Source: JAPWJZ01 sp038247245
GTDB lineage: Bacteria; Pseudomonadota; Alphaproteobacteria; Micavibrionales; UBA2020
Assembly: GCA_038247245.1 (NCBI GenBank)
Contig: JBBRVE010000002.1
Location: forward strand, 1 to 64,000
Direction: 5' to 3'
DNA length: 64,000 nt
In this document: one piece after another, positions 17,865 through 26,050 of the stretch
Position numbering within the stretch: the first letter of the stretch is position 1
Layout: the number at the start of each line of letters is the position of its first letter
The notes under the pieces: model-generated
The model's database searches: none
What the model was told of the DNA's origin: nothing
What the model saw: the letters and a program-made list of their open reading frames with translations, nothing else
Made by a program: the position numbers and the translations under genes

Positions 17865-17902
17865 AATTCCCGCGCCTTGTCAGCAAATAGATATAAAACG
17901 AA

Positions 17903-18165
17903 CGGCCCGGTTGTCACGCCGGGCCGCACCGATTGAGGGTAATATTTTCTGGTAGAAGGTCCCGCCCGCCGCGTCCCGGGGGAGGAAACGCGTAAAGGCG
18001 GAGGCCGCACGCAAGTGGATCGAGATCACCAGAGCCACCCGAATTCCGCCGGTTGAGAGATCGGTGTAAAGAGGCCGGTTGGCGCCAGCCGCTTCGGGTG
18101 CTTGGGTGTGTGGCGGAACTGCAGGCAGGCCCTGAAGTGATTCCGTCACCACATACGCACAATTT
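17903..18165 (-). ncRNA. Candidate small RNA with terminator, upstream of uvrA
   Basis: This ~260-base GC-rich segment has no convincing gene and ends on the minus strand in a perfect 8-bp hairpin (CGGCCCGG / CCGGGCCG, 17903-17926) followed by TTCGTTTTATAT, a terminator-like end. It contains several local inverted repeats, for example CGGAA...TTCCG around 18110-18150, and an AT-rich stretch just upstream (18165-18240) that could hold a promoter. No consensus of SRP RNA, tmRNA, RNase P RNA or 6S RNA could be matched by eye. The alternative is an untranslated leader or plain spacer. Confidence 0.3.
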
Positions 18166-18251
18166 AATCATCTCAGATTCGCGTAAGCATCCCGTAAATT
18201 ATGCGGTCCTTTTTTCTAAAATTTTACGCGCATTATTTGTGGTGAAAACAA

Positions 18252-18291
18252 GAAAGCCCCCTTTCCTCGGGCAACGGGAAAGGGGGCTTTC
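18252..18291 (-). terminator. Rho-independent terminator of the DUF4142 gene
   Basis: A perfect 15-bp inverted repeat (GAAAGCCCCCTTTCC and its complement) with a 10-base loop, 20 bases downstream of the DUF4142 stop. The minus strand continues into TTGTTTTC. Confidence 0.85.
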
Positions 18292-18310
18292 GCTGAAGAA
18301 AAACCTCGAA

Positions 18311-18814
18311 TTAATCGACTTTTGCTTCAAGCTTGTAGGCGTGGTCCTTGTGCGCTTCCAGCGTCGGGACACTCGATGCGGCAAAGGTTTTCAGTGCGGC
18401 ATTTTCGCCGTCATCCGCGTAATCCTTGAACAGCTTAACTGCTTTGCGATGCGCCGCTTTCTGCATGTCCATGTAATCTTCATCGAAATCTTTCGCGTCC
18501 GCCTCGCGCAGGTCTTCCAGCTTCTCGGTGTATTTTTCCTCGAGCGCTGCGGGGGCCAGCGACATGTCGACACCGTCGGCAGCCATTGCCTCTTTCAGCT
18601 TGGCGGAAGCCATCGTGTGGTCGTCGATCATCTGCTGCGCGAAGGTTTTGATTTCGGGGTTGGTTGCGCGTTCCAGCGCGATCTTGCTCGATTCAATTTC
18701 GAACATGCCGGCCTGCGATGCCTTGCCCACGAAATCTTTCGTGGAGGTCGCAAATGCGGGGGAGGCGGCGAACAGCGCGGTCATCGCGACAGCGGCGAGG
18801 GTCAGTTTTTTCAT
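18311..18814 (-). CDS. DUF4142 periplasmic ferritin-like protein
   Basis: The start at 18814 (MKKLTLAAVAMTALFAASPA then FA) gives a clean Sec signal peptide; the longer frame to 18868 does not. The mature ~145 residues are all-helical with the DUF4142 pattern: DFVGKASQAGMFEIESSKIALE, NPEIKTFAQQMIDDHTMASAK, DADFDEDYM-like and HRKAVKLFKDYADD segments. The family is a periplasmic four-helix bundle of uncertain function, often stress-associated. It is a single gene with its own strong terminator. Confidence 0.85.
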   Translation of the reverse strand: MKKLTLAAVAMTALFAASPAFATSTKDFVGKASQAGMFEIESSKIALERATNPEIKTFAQQMIDDHTMASAKLKEAMAADGVDMSLAPAALEEKYTEKLEDLREADAKDFDEDYMDMQKAAHRKAVKLFKDYADDGENAALKTFAASSVPTLEAHKDHAYKLEAKVD

Positions 18815-19010
18815 GGGGCAGGCTCCGGTTAGGTTAAATGCGGGTCGTTCTATGCAGGTAAACAACATGCGCCCGATTCAGGTTCCAAAGTGCCCCACAT
18901 AATTTTTCAATTAAATATGGCAAACTAATTTGCTTGCAATATCAACGATGTTTTGGCAATATCCAGAAAGAATTTGTTATACAGCAATTGAGCATATATA
19001 CTGGCCTTAC

Positions 19011-19964
19011 ATGAACAAAAAAGTTTTACCGCGCACAAACGACCTCCCCAACGAGCACAAGCTGCAGGCTCAGTTCGCATTGGCTGCGTTCAGCACCCTC
19101 AAGGCACAAAACGTCGCCTATATCAGCGTGCCGATCACCAGCGGCCAGCGCCTTTACGATTACATGCTCGAAAAGGGCTTCAAGACCGCAGACGAGGCGA
19201 AGGCCGACCATGACGCGTTCTTTAAACACGTCGTCGAACCGAACCTCGCGCAGGGCGTGAAGGGCAGCGACGAATGGGTGCATAAACTGGATGGCGCGGT
19301 GATCGCGCCCGCCGAATTCGAAAAACGCCTCCGCATCCAAAAAGCCATCAATTGGGGGCAGGACGCCTTCATGGGCATGTGGGTGCCCCTGATCGATGAA
19401 AAAGTCACGCATATGGTCATGCTGGACGGCTGGCAGTACTCCAACGGCTCCGGCGAAGAATATCTGCAGGCCGTATTGATGCAGATGGGGCGCCGCCCGC
19501 GCAGCAATATCGAGATTGTCGATGCGCGGGGCCGCGAAATCCCCTTGAGCGAAGGCATCCGCCTTGTCGCCGAAGCATTTATTGACCTGAGCAGCCGCGG
19601 GTTGAAACCCCGCAACATGGCGGAAACAATTGGTATCCTGCTCGAAGCCGAACACCGCTTCGCAATCGAGCAGAAAACAGGTTCCGTGATCGAGCCAGCC
19701 GCAACTTCCCCCGGCTCGATTGCGAAACACACCGAATTCAACGTGCCGGCGTATGATCGCGCCGACATGGAAAAATGCGCGAAAGAAGTGCGCGATATCC
19801 TGGTGCGTGATTATCCCGATATCCTGCCGACGCTGCACAAAACCAGCAGCTACGATTTCTCCCCCATCAACGCCCTGTTCCGCGAAGTCGCCAAACCGGC
19901 GGTCGGCAACATGCACCTGCCACGCCCCCCGCTGAAACGCCCGCCCTTGGCGCTGGTGAAGTAA
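19011..19964 (+). CDS. Unknown protein with a DUF4406/nucleoside-deoxyribosyltransferase-like N-terminal pattern
   Basis: The ATG at 19011 begins MNKKVLPRTNDLPNEHKLQA; upstream codons of the open frame are AT-rich and not coding-like. The 317-residue protein has VAYISVPITSGQRLYDYM (about 35-52), and later HMVMLDGWQYSNGSGEEYLQ followed by IEIVDARG. An opening YISxPITxG strand, then a xMLxGWxxSxGxxxE motif, is the layout of DUF4406 and nucleoside 2-deoxyribosyltransferase-like proteins. The C-terminal ~100 residues do not suggest a family. The fold assignment is inference and no substrate can be given. Confidence 0.5.
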   Translation: MNKKVLPRTNDLPNEHKLQAQFALAAFSTLKAQNVAYISVPITSGQRLYDYMLEKGFKTADEAKADHDAFFKHVVEPNLAQGVKGSDEWVHKLDGAVIAPAEFEKRLRIQKAINWGQDAFMGMWVPLIDEKVTHMVMLDGWQYSNGSGEEYLQAVLMQMGRRPRSNIEIVDARGREIPLSEGIRLVAEAFIDLSSRGLKPRNMAETIGILLEAEHRFAIEQKTGSVIEPAATSPGSIAKHTEFNVPAYDRADMEKCAKEVRDILVRDYPDILPTLHKTSSYDFSPINALFREVAKPAVGNMHLPRPPLKRPPLALVK

Positions 19965-20028
19965 GCCTGCTACGTTGCGGCTTGCGTTCATAAATCATGA
20001 GCGAGAAATCACGATCACGAGGCATGCT

Positions 20029-20154
20029 ATGAAGCCCATCAATAAGCGTTACCTTTGGGTAGCCGTCGCCTTCGCACTCATCATTGTTGCCTATGTGATT
20101 TTCAGTGACGAAGATGAGCAATCTAACTGCTGTAAACCTATATATTCTCCGTGA
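20029..20154 (+). CDS. 41-residue single-pass membrane peptide
   Basis: The short frame MKPINKRYLWVAVAFALIIV continues AYVIFSDEDEQ and ends in a Cys-Cys containing tail. A basic head, one ~19-residue hydrophobic segment and an acidic tail fit a small inner-membrane protein. ACGAGG lies 8-13 bases before the ATG. It ends 21 bases before the next secreted-protein gene and may be its operon partner. No family is recognised. Confidence 0.45.
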   Translation: MKPINKRYLWVAVAFALIIVAYVIFSDEDEQSNCCKPIYSP

Positions 20155-20175
20155 AAATGAAAGGCAACCTTTCTG

Positions 20176-20859
20176 ATGAAAAAATGGATGGTTTTCGCAA
20201 TAGTGTCTTGCTTATGTGTTTCGGTTACCTGCTGTGCGAGAGCGGTCAGTTTTTCGGATGAGACAATACGTTACAAAATGATTGTTGAGGTGGATACACC
20301 CGAGGGGATAAAGACCGCCAGCGCTGTCCGAGAAGCTACGCGACATAGAGAGCCAAGCATTCTGCCGGAACAGGGCGGGACGACTTACAACATCACCAAA
20401 GGCGAGGCCGTCGTTGTTGATCTCAAAAGAAGTGGAATATTTTTTGTTTTACTTGGCGGCGAACGCGAAGCAAAAGCAGTATTCCAGTCTTTAAGTCGAG
20501 ACAAAAAACAACCTCATCAATCTATAAAATTATCGCTGCCCGATTATCCAAGATTTATCCGGTTTCAAGACCTAAATAATCCCTCGACAATTGAATCCAT
20601 ATCGCACCATAACAACAAAAATATGCCGAATGGTTACGGTGGCAATGCTTTGGCTCTACAAAGCGTATTTGGTTCTGATTTCAGCTTATTGAGCATTTCT
20701 ATTCATGAAACCGACGAATCTGACAAAAGTGTAGTAGCTACCTATCTCCCTTGGTTTACTGAAAGGGCGCTCTTGCCGGGTGCGATAGGCGGCACTCCAG
20801 AGACCCCATTTAAAGACCCGACAAATACGTGGGTAACAGCAGCCGAAATTAAGAAATAG
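20176..20859 (+). CDS. Exported protein of unknown function (VEVDTPEG family)
   Basis: A 227-residue protein with a signal peptide (MKKWMVFAIVSCLCVSVTCC...). The mature part opens RYKMIVEVDTPEGIKTASAV, a strand pattern I recognise from uncharacterised exported proteins of Proteobacteria that are often encoded beside lipase-like genes. It is followed here by the start of such a gene (MAIDPNSPLFQAILAMD). GC is clearly lower than in neighbouring genes, which suggests transfer. The Cys near the signal peptide end (TCCARA) could be a lipobox but does not fit the consensus well. Function unknown. Confidence 0.65.
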   Translation: MKKWMVFAIVSCLCVSVTCCARAVSFSDETIRYKMIVEVDTPEGIKTASAVREATRHREPSILPEQGGTTYNITKGEAVVVDLKRSGIFFVLLGGEREAKAVFQSLSRDKKQPHQSIKLSLPDYPRFIRFQDLNNPSTIESISHHNNKNMPNGYGGNALALQSVFGSDFSLLSISIHETDESDKSVVATYLPWFTERALLPGAIGGTPETPFKDPTNTWVTAAEIKK

Positions 20860-20871
20860 GAGTATGTGAAA

Positions 20872-21347
20872 ATGGCAATAGATCCCAACTCTCCCCTTTT
20901 TCAAGCCATTCTTGCAATGGATTCATACAATCGAGGGTATTTTCTGGAGTTAATTTAAATCAATACGATGCACAAGGACATCTCACCGGCAAGGGCTATC
21001 GAGAAGCAAAGAAGATGCCACGACAGAGGAGCACTCCTGTGCAGAACGTGCACATTTCAGGAGGAACCTTTCATCAATCTCCCATCGGGATTGGGACACA
21101 TGTTAGCCAATCCCTTTCTGGAGCACTCGGAGACTCTTCGGTGTTCAATGAACTACGCCAAACTCTCAAAAATGTGCCGGACGAGAATCAGCGCGCGAAG
21201 GTTCTTTCCTGCGTCGATGAGATGGAAAAAGCTCAGAGCGCGCCCACTTTCGCGCAGCGATATAAAGAGTTTATTAGCCTTACCGCAGATCATCTGACAT
21301 TGATTACGCCTTTTATCCCAGCGCTAACTCATTTTCTCGGCGCTTAG
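20872..21347 (+). pseudogene. Broken gene: lipase-like N-terminus fused out of frame to another C-terminal part
   Basis: The ATG at 20872 opens MAIDPNSPLFQAILAMDSYN then RGY, the typical start of uncharacterised alpha/beta-hydrolase (lipase-like) proteins, but it meets a stop at 20956 after 28 codons. From about 20940 another frame continues without a stop to 21347: SGVNLNQYDAQGHLTGKGYR, then PVQNVHISGGTFHQSPIGIG and a helical tail. The middle of a normal lipase-like protein is absent. The simplest reading is an internal deletion that fused two ends out of frame. Alternatively, the second part (ATG 21015) is an independent 110-residue gene. Confidence 0.5.
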
Positions 21348-21473
21348 CGGGCAGCAAGAAACGGCAAGCAGAATTTTATACACAACCTATATACAACTAA
21401 TTTTGAGAGTATATTATTAAATAGAATCAATGGCTATTTTATAGCCCTCAATCTCGCCGGGGTTACTCCGATT

Positions 21474-21764
21474 TTATAATCGAGGCTGTGCTAACGCTTG
21501 AGCCCAGATTTTTTCAAATTCTTCCTTGGTGATTTCTTGCGGCTCAAATTGGGGATCTTTCGCGATGTATTCCAAAGAAGGGTTTGCTTCTAGCCCCAAT
21601 CCCGCACATAGCAATGAGACTTCAGTTTTACTGCCGTAAGCCATATGCCCGTTGCGAAATACTTCCACTTTGCGCTGTTCCCAGCGCTGTTCGTTCATTT
21701 CACAATACAAGAGCACGGGCTCGTCTAGATGATTATGATGCCAAATGCAGCGCATATAAATCAT
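21474..21764 (-). CDS. DUF6881 domain protein, possible immunity-type protein
   Basis: A 96-residue protein: MIYMRCIWHHNHLDEPVLLY, then EMNEQRWEQRKVEVFRNGHM and DPQFEPQEITKEEFEKIWAQ. I recognise this as the DUF6881 pattern (short cytoplasmic proteins with x-W-x-H at the N-terminus and an FEPEEI-x-x-EFE tail). Members are frequently found near toxin or mobile loci, but an immunity role is only a guess here. Low GC sets it apart from the HD gene upstream. ATG 21755 is an alternative start. Confidence 0.65.
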   Translation of the reverse strand: MIYMRCIWHHNHLDEPVLLYCEMNEQRWEQRKVEVFRNGHMAYGSKTEVSLLCAGLGLEANPSLEYIAKDPQFEPQEITKEEFEKIWAQALAQPRL

Positions 21765-21778
21765 GGCTTAATCACCAG

Positions 21779-22372
21779 CTAAGCCACCGCCTGCTGCTTC
21801 ACGCCGACCAGTTCCGAAAAGCGTTCGATATAGAGGCGTTTGGATTCGTTGGCCGATAGGGGTTTTACGCTCCAGCCTTTTACGGCGGCGGGGGGCGGGC
21901 CGAAGAATTCGTTGGCTTCGGCTTCGCTGAAACCGGCCAGCTGTGTTGCCTCCAGCCAGGCGCAGATTTTATCGGCGCGCTTGATGAATTTTTTCAGCTG
22001 CGGGGTGATGATCGCGGGCATGCCGAAGCGCACATGGATTGCTTCCATCAGCTTGTCTTCAAAGGCGCGGTAATTGACGCCCAGCGCGTTCTTGAACGGC
22101 GAAATCATGTCGCCGACCACATATTCCGACGCATCATGTAAAAGTGCGGCCAGCAGCCATTGGGGGTCGGACGCCGGTTCCAGCGTATTGCAGATCTGCT
22201 CCACGATGACGGAATGCTGCGCGACGTTGAACGAATGCTCGCCGGTGGTCTGGCCGTTCCATCTCGCGACTCTGGAAAGTCCGTGCGCGATGTCCTCGAT
22301 TTCAATATCCATCGGGGAGGGGTTGATGAGGTCGAGGCGGCGTCCGCTCAACATCCGTTGCCATGCGCGCAT
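21779..22372 (-). CDS. HD-domain phosphohydrolase, YfbR-like
   Basis: The start at 22372 (MRAWQRMLSGRRLDLINPSP) is preferred over a TTG at 22405 because AAGGG sits about 10 bases before it. The 197 residues contain the HD metal site: TGEHSFNVAQHSVIVEQI (first His), ALLHDASEYVVGDMISPFK (HD) and a later Asp in IKRADKICAWLEA. YfbR-type proteins are 5'-deoxynucleotidases; substrate specificity here is inferred from overall similarity only. It is divergent from ssb. Confidence 0.85.
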   Translation of the reverse strand: MRAWQRMLSGRRLDLINPSPMDIEIEDIAHGLSRVARWNGQTTGEHSFNVAQHSVIVEQICNTLEPASDPQWLLAALLHDASEYVVGDMISPFKNALGVNYRAFEDKLMEAIHVRFGMPAIITPQLKKFIKRADKICAWLEATQLAGFSEAEANEFFGPPPAAVKGWSVKPLSANESKRLYIERFSELVGVKQQAVA

Positions 22373-22576
22373 GTAATTTTTGCCCTTTTTTTTGGTTGCG
22401 ACCAACCTTGTCAGCCTATAGCCGCCATGATAAACATAAGGCGTTTCAAGGCTTCAAAAACTGCCGCAGATTCTCTGCTGTCTGGTTATGGGATTAATCC
22501 TAATCGACCGCGGCGGATTCGGCTAGAGCCTTTCGGGACATTCAGTTGTTTAGTGCACAGAAAAGGCGAAAAAATC

Positions 22577-23056
22577 ATGGCAGGCAGCGTTAATAAAGTC
22601 ATCCTCGTGGGCAACCTCGGCAAAGATCCCGAAATCCGCAGCTTCGCCAATGGCGGCCGCGTCGCCAGCTTCTCGATTGCCACCTCCGAATCCTGGAAAG
22701 ACAAGGCCTCGGGCGAGAAGAAAGAGCGCACCGAATGGCACCGCATTTCCGTGCTGAACGACAACCTGGTCGGCATCGTCGAAAAATACATCAAAAAAGG
22801 CGCGAAAGTTTATATCGAAGGCCAGCTGGAAACCCGCAAATGGACCGATAAAGACGGCGCTGAAAAATACACGACCGAAGTCGTGCTGCGCCCCTTCCGC
22901 GGCGAAATCACCATGCTCGACAGCAAAGGCGGCGGCTCGTCGTTTGAATCGTCGGGCGGCGATTACGGTATGGAATCGGCAGGTTCCGGCGCGTCGGGCG
23001 GCAACTACGCCTCTTCCGGCAAAGCCGACAAGATGGACGACGAGATCCCGTTCTGA
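22577..23056 (+). CDS. ssb: Single-stranded DNA-binding protein
   Basis: Binds and protects ssDNA in replication, repair and recombination. The ATG at 22577 begins MAGSVNKVILVGNLGKDPEI, the standard SSB start; the long upstream frame is not coding. The OB fold covers about 1-110, with SFSIATSESWKDKASGEKKE and FRGEITMLDSKGG. A Gly/Ser-rich linker leads to the acidic tip DKMDDEIPF that recruits partner proteins. The 159 residues are typical. No LexA box was seen upstream. Confidence 0.97.
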   Translation: MAGSVNKVILVGNLGKDPEIRSFANGGRVASFSIATSESWKDKASGEKKERTEWHRISVLNDNLVGIVEKYIKKGAKVYIEGQLETRKWTDKDGAEKYTTEVVLRPFRGEITMLDSKGGGSSFESSGGDYGMESAGSGASGGNYASSGKADKMDDEIPF

Positions 23057-23073
23057 TTTAAGGGGTCACCGTT

Positions 23074-23679
23074 TTGGCATTCGCAAGCCTCATCCGCAAA
23101 TCACTCACGCCGCTGATTTACGCGAATCTCGCGGCGATGGTGATTGCGGGCGGGTGGCTGGCGGCGCAGGGCTATATCTCGTCCATCTGGCCGGCGATCA
23201 TCGCGCTGATTTTCTCTCCTCTGATCCTGCCGCTCTATCTTTTTCCTGCCGCGTTTTTTGCAGGCATGATGCAGGTCGTATCATTGGCCTATCCGCGCGT
23301 GTCGAAATTCATGGCACTGGTCAGCACGCTTTACATGATCACCGCTTTTGCGATGTATGCGATGGGCACGATTTACCTGATGTACGGCGTGATGGAACGC
23401 GAACCGCTGGCGGCATTCTTCTTCGGTGTTGCGGCGGGGGTTGCGCCCTTCGCGATACTGGCGGCAAAAGACCGCGACAACCTGTTTTTCACCGGCCTTG
23501 TCTGGATGGAAAAGCTTTGTGCGGTGGTGGTCATGCTGCTCGCGCTTTTGAAGGGCATCGCGCCGTGGCACGGCTTCTGGATTTTCTGGTGCCTGATGGC
23601 CGCGATGGTGGGCGCGCAGGCGCTCTACGAAAAAATCTTCATGAAAAAGACCGAAACGGCTGTCACACCGACCGTGTGA
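23074..23679 (+). CDS. Polytopic membrane protein of unknown function
   Basis: The TTG start at 23074 follows AAGGGG. The 201 residues have about six hydrophobic segments (for example IYANLAAMVIAGGWLAAQG, WPAIIALIFSPLILPLYLF, LYMITAFAMYAMGTIYLMYG and a C-terminal WIFWCLMAAMVGA), with few charges, so it is an inner-membrane protein. It lies 17 bases after ssb and is probably co-transcribed; it is convergent with xseA with no gap. No family is recognised. Confidence 0.7.
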   Translation: MAFASLIRKSLTPLIYANLAAMVIAGGWLAAQGYISSIWPAIIALIFSPLILPLYLFPAAFFAGMMQVVSLAYPRVSKFMALVSTLYMITAFAMYAMGTIYLMYGVMEREPLAAFFFGVAAGVAPFAILAAKDRDNLFFTGLVWMEKLCAVVVMLLALLKGIAPWHGFWIFWCLMAAMVGAQALYEKIFMKKTETAVTPTV

Positions 23680-25077
23680 TTACTTCTTCACCGGCGTCTC
23701 GCCATCCTTGAAACGGATGGTGAGGTTCTGTTGTTTGGCGGCATCCGTTGTCGTGCTGACGATATTGCGGTTTTCGTCGTAAACGACGGCATAGCCGCGT
23801 TCCAGCACCCGCTCGAAAGACAGGTTTTCCAGCATTCCCGACAGGTTCTTCAGGTGTCTGGCGCGCTCAGTTAAAATCTTGTTTTCGGTGTTCGTGAGAC
23901 GTTCCGCAAAGTTTTTGATATGCCGCTGTGCATCACCGATTTTTTGCACGAGGGCGCGGGGCGAAATCTTGGCGGCGAGTTCTTTCACGCGCGCGCTGCG
24001 TCGTTCCAGCCATGACGCCAAACCACTGTCCAGCCGCTGCCCCAGATGGTCGAGTTTTTGCGACGCATGTTCCAGCAACCGCTTCGGGTCGCCAAGGCCG
24101 CGCCCCAAACCCTGCAACTGCAACGCATGACGCTGCGCGAGGCGTTGCAGAGATACAAACATGCGCTGCTGCCGTTCCATGACGAAGGATTGCAGCTCCA
24201 CCCGCACCGGCACGGCCTTTTCGGCGGCGGCGGTCGGGGTGGGGGCGCGCAAATCCGATGCGTAATCGATCAGCGTTGTATCTGTTTCATGGCCGACGGC
24301 GGAAATCAGCGGGATCTTGCTGGCCGCCGCCGCGCGCACGACGATTTCATCGTTGAACGGCATCAGGTCTTCCAGCGAACCGCCGCCACGCGCCACGATA
24401 ATCACATCGGGGCGGTCGGGCGATCCTTCGGGAATTGAATTGAAGCCTGCAATCGCCTGCGCCACGGCCTGCGCCGCGCCTGCACCCTGCACGATGACAG
24501 GCCACAACAACACGCGGCGGGGAAAACGCTCGTTCAACCTGTGCATGATATCGCGGATGACGGCGCCGGTGGGCGATGTCACCACGCCGATCACGTTCGG
24601 CAGGAAGGGAATTTTCTTTTTGCGCTCCGCATCGAACAGGCCTTCGGCGGCCAGCTTCTTTTTGCGGTCTTCCAGCATCTTCAGCAGTGCGCCTTGTCCC
24701 GCCAGCTCCATCGTCTCGATGATCAGCTGGTAATTGGAGCGTCCGGGATAGGTCGTCAGGCGGCCGGTGCAGACGACATCCATGCCTTCTTCCGGCTTGA
24801 TGCCCAGTTTCGACAGCGTGCCTTTCCAGCAGATCGCGTCGATCACCGCGCCGTCATCTTTCAAAGCGGAATACAGGTGACCGGATTTCGCGACGGTGAC
24901 CTTTGAAATTTCGCCGCGCACGCGCACGAAGGAAAACTCCCCCTCGATCACGCGCTTCAGTTTATTGCTAAGCTCGCTGACTGTAAATTCGGGCGGCGCA
25001 TTGCTGGCGGGTGCGCCCGGTGCGGGCGGTACCGGCGGCAGGCCGAACGGATCATCGTTGTCGAACAACCCGGCCAC
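23680..25077 (-). CDS. xseA: Exodeoxyribonuclease VII large subunit
   Basis: The large subunit of exonuclease VII, which degrades ssDNA from both ends. The 465 residues are typical. After a Pro-rich head, the N-terminal OB fold reads VRVRGEISKVTVAKSGHLYS and ALKDDGAVIDAICWKG. The catalytic domain has GVVTSPTGAVIRDIMHRLNE-type sequence, VARGGGSLEDLMPFNDE and ISAVGHETDTTLIDYASDLR. A coiled-coil region follows, and RGYAVVYDENRNIVST near the end. It is preceded in the same operon by the small gene at 25080. Confidence 0.97.
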   Translation of the reverse strand: MAGLFDNDDPFGLPPVPPAPGAPASNAPPEFTVSELSNKLKRVIEGEFSFVRVRGEISKVTVAKSGHLYSALKDDGAVIDAICWKGTLSKLGIKPEEGMDVVCTGRLTTYPGRSNYQLIIETMELAGQGALLKMLEDRKKKLAAEGLFDAERKKKIPFLPNVIGVVTSPTGAVIRDIMHRLNERFPRRVLLWPVIVQGAGAAQAVAQAIAGFNSIPEGSPDRPDVIIVARGGGSLEDLMPFNDEIVVRAAAASKIPLISAVGHETDTTLIDYASDLRAPTPTAAAEKAVPVRVELQSFVMERQQRMFVSLQRLAQRHALQLQGLGRGLGDPKRLLEHASQKLDHLGQRLDSGLASWLERRSARVKELAAKISPRALVQKIGDAQRHIKNFAERLTNTENKILTERARHLKNLSGMLENLSFERVLERGYAVVYDENRNIVSTTTDAAKQQNLTIRFKDGETPVKK

Positions 25078-25079
25078 GG

Positions 25080-25385
25080 TTACGGGCGCGGGCCTTGCGG
25101 GGGGCGGGCCGGGCGGCCGGGCGGGCCCAGCACCACGATATCGGCGGCGCTGTCCACGAACAGGTGGTTCACGCCGGAACCCGCGATGCCTTCCACCGTC
25201 ACGCGCATGCCGACAAACTGGTCAAGCTCGGGGTCGGTGAAGGGGTTGTTGCCGCGGATGCGCAGCTTCATCGGGTTGCCGTCGCCGGTATCCAGCACCA
25301 CGGCCTGATGTTCGCTTTTCGAGCCCTTGGCGTAGGTTTCCTTGCGCACCATGCCGGTATAGGTTTTCTTCTGGCCGAGGCTCAT
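25080..25385 (-). CDS. Small protein upstream of xseA, unknown function
   Basis: The start at 25385 (MSLGQKKTYTGMVRKETYAK) follows CCAGGAGCG; the longer frame to 25445 includes repeat-like intergenic sequence. The 101 residues form a compact beta-rich domain (HQAVVLDTGDGNPMKLRIRG, FVGMRVTVEGIAGSGVNHLF, VDSAADIVVLG) with an OB-fold-like rhythm, then a Pro/Arg/Gly tail. The stop lies 2 bases before the xseA start, so the pair is translationally coupled. The OB-fold idea is inference. It is not the small subunit XseB, which is a short helical protein. Confidence 0.65.
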   Translation of the reverse strand: MSLGQKKTYTGMVRKETYAKGSKSEHQAVVLDTGDGNPMKLRIRGNNPFTDPELDQFVGMRVTVEGIAGSGVNHLFVDSAADIVVLGPPGRPARPPQGPRP

Positions 25386-25466
25386 GGCGACGCTCCTGGT
25401 AAATGTGAATGCCGCGATTATGCGTAACAGGGGAGTATGAGTCAACCGACGCTTTTGCGTCGCCGC

Positions 25467-25558
25467 CGCCTTGCGCGGGGGTCCAGAAGGCAGTCCTGCC
25501 GTCTTGTGACTTAACTCATGTGACGCGCAGACGCGCTTCTGGATGCCCGCGCAAGGCG
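25467..25558. repeat. Imperfect inverted repeat, intergenic palindromic element
   Basis: Arms of about 23 bases (25467-25490 and 25536-25558, core TTGCGCGGG...CCAGAAG and CTTCTGGAT...CCCGCGCAA) flank a 45-base centre and would fold into a long hairpin. It lies between tadA and the xseA operon. The sequence type (CCAGAAG / CTTCTGG with a GCGCAAGG end) resembles dispersed palindromic elements of high-GC Proteobacteria. Whether it is multi-copy in this genome cannot be told here. Confidence 0.55.
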
Positions 25559-25576
25559 GGCATGGCGGAATAGCGA

Positions 25577-26032
25577 TTAACGCCGGTCTTTAAAAAAGTC
25601 TTTTAAAAGCACCGCGCATTCCTGCTCGTGGATGCCGCCATAGACTTCCGGCGCATGGTGGCAGGTGGGCTGGCCATAGAATTTGCCGCCATGGTCGACC
25701 CCGCCGCCCTTCGGGTCATAGGCGCCGAAATAAAGCCTGCGGATGCGGGCGAACGATATCGCGGCGGCGCACATGGCGCAGGGTTCCAGGCTCACATACA
25801 GGTCGCATTCGGGCAGGCGCGGGGTATCGTAAATCTTGCCGCCTTCCTGCAGCACGACGATTTCCGCATGTGCCGTCGGGTCGCGCCATGTTTCGGTCTG
25901 GTTGCCCGACCGCGCCACAATCTCGCCGGTCACGCCGTTGACCAGCACCGCCCCCACGGGTATTTCGCCGCGTGCGGCTGCCGCTTTTGCTTCGGAAATT
26001 GCTTCAATCATGTATTTGTTTTGTGCGTCCAT
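25577..26032 (-). CDS. tadA: tRNA-specific adenosine deaminase
   Basis: Deaminates A34 to inosine in tRNA-Arg(ACG), the tRNA encoded at 31052 in this window. The start at 26032 (MDAQNKYMIEAISEAKAAAA) is chosen because the longer frame to 26068 crosses into the divergent rluB gene. The zinc site is complete: HAEIVVLQEG (His and the proton-shuttling Glu) and LEPCAMCAAAISFARI (PCxxC). The 151 residues are normal. It starts 18 bases from the divergent rluB start, so the two promoters must overlap the opposite genes. Confidence 0.95.
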   Translation of the reverse strand: MDAQNKYMIEAISEAKAAAARGEIPVGAVLVNGVTGEIVARSGNQTETWRDPTAHAEIVVLQEGGKIYDTPRLPECDLYVSLEPCAMCAAAISFARIRRLYFGAYDPKGGGVDHGGKFYGQPTCHHAPEVYGGIHEQECAVLLKDFFKDRR

Positions 26033-26050
26033 ATCGCTAAAGTACCAGAA

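Noticed and set aside
17903..18165. Identification of the candidate RNA as SRP RNA, tmRNA, RNase P RNA or 6S RNA
   Set aside because: No GGAAGCAGC-type SRP loop, no tmRNA tag or tRNA-like ends, no RNase P GAGGAAAGTCCGGG motif; the 6S fold could not be judged by eye.
17880..18171. Two overlapping minus-strand frames of 85-90 codons
   Set aside because: Composition and frame overlap do not look coding; the hairpin/T-tail at 17903 suggests non-coding RNA or spacer instead.
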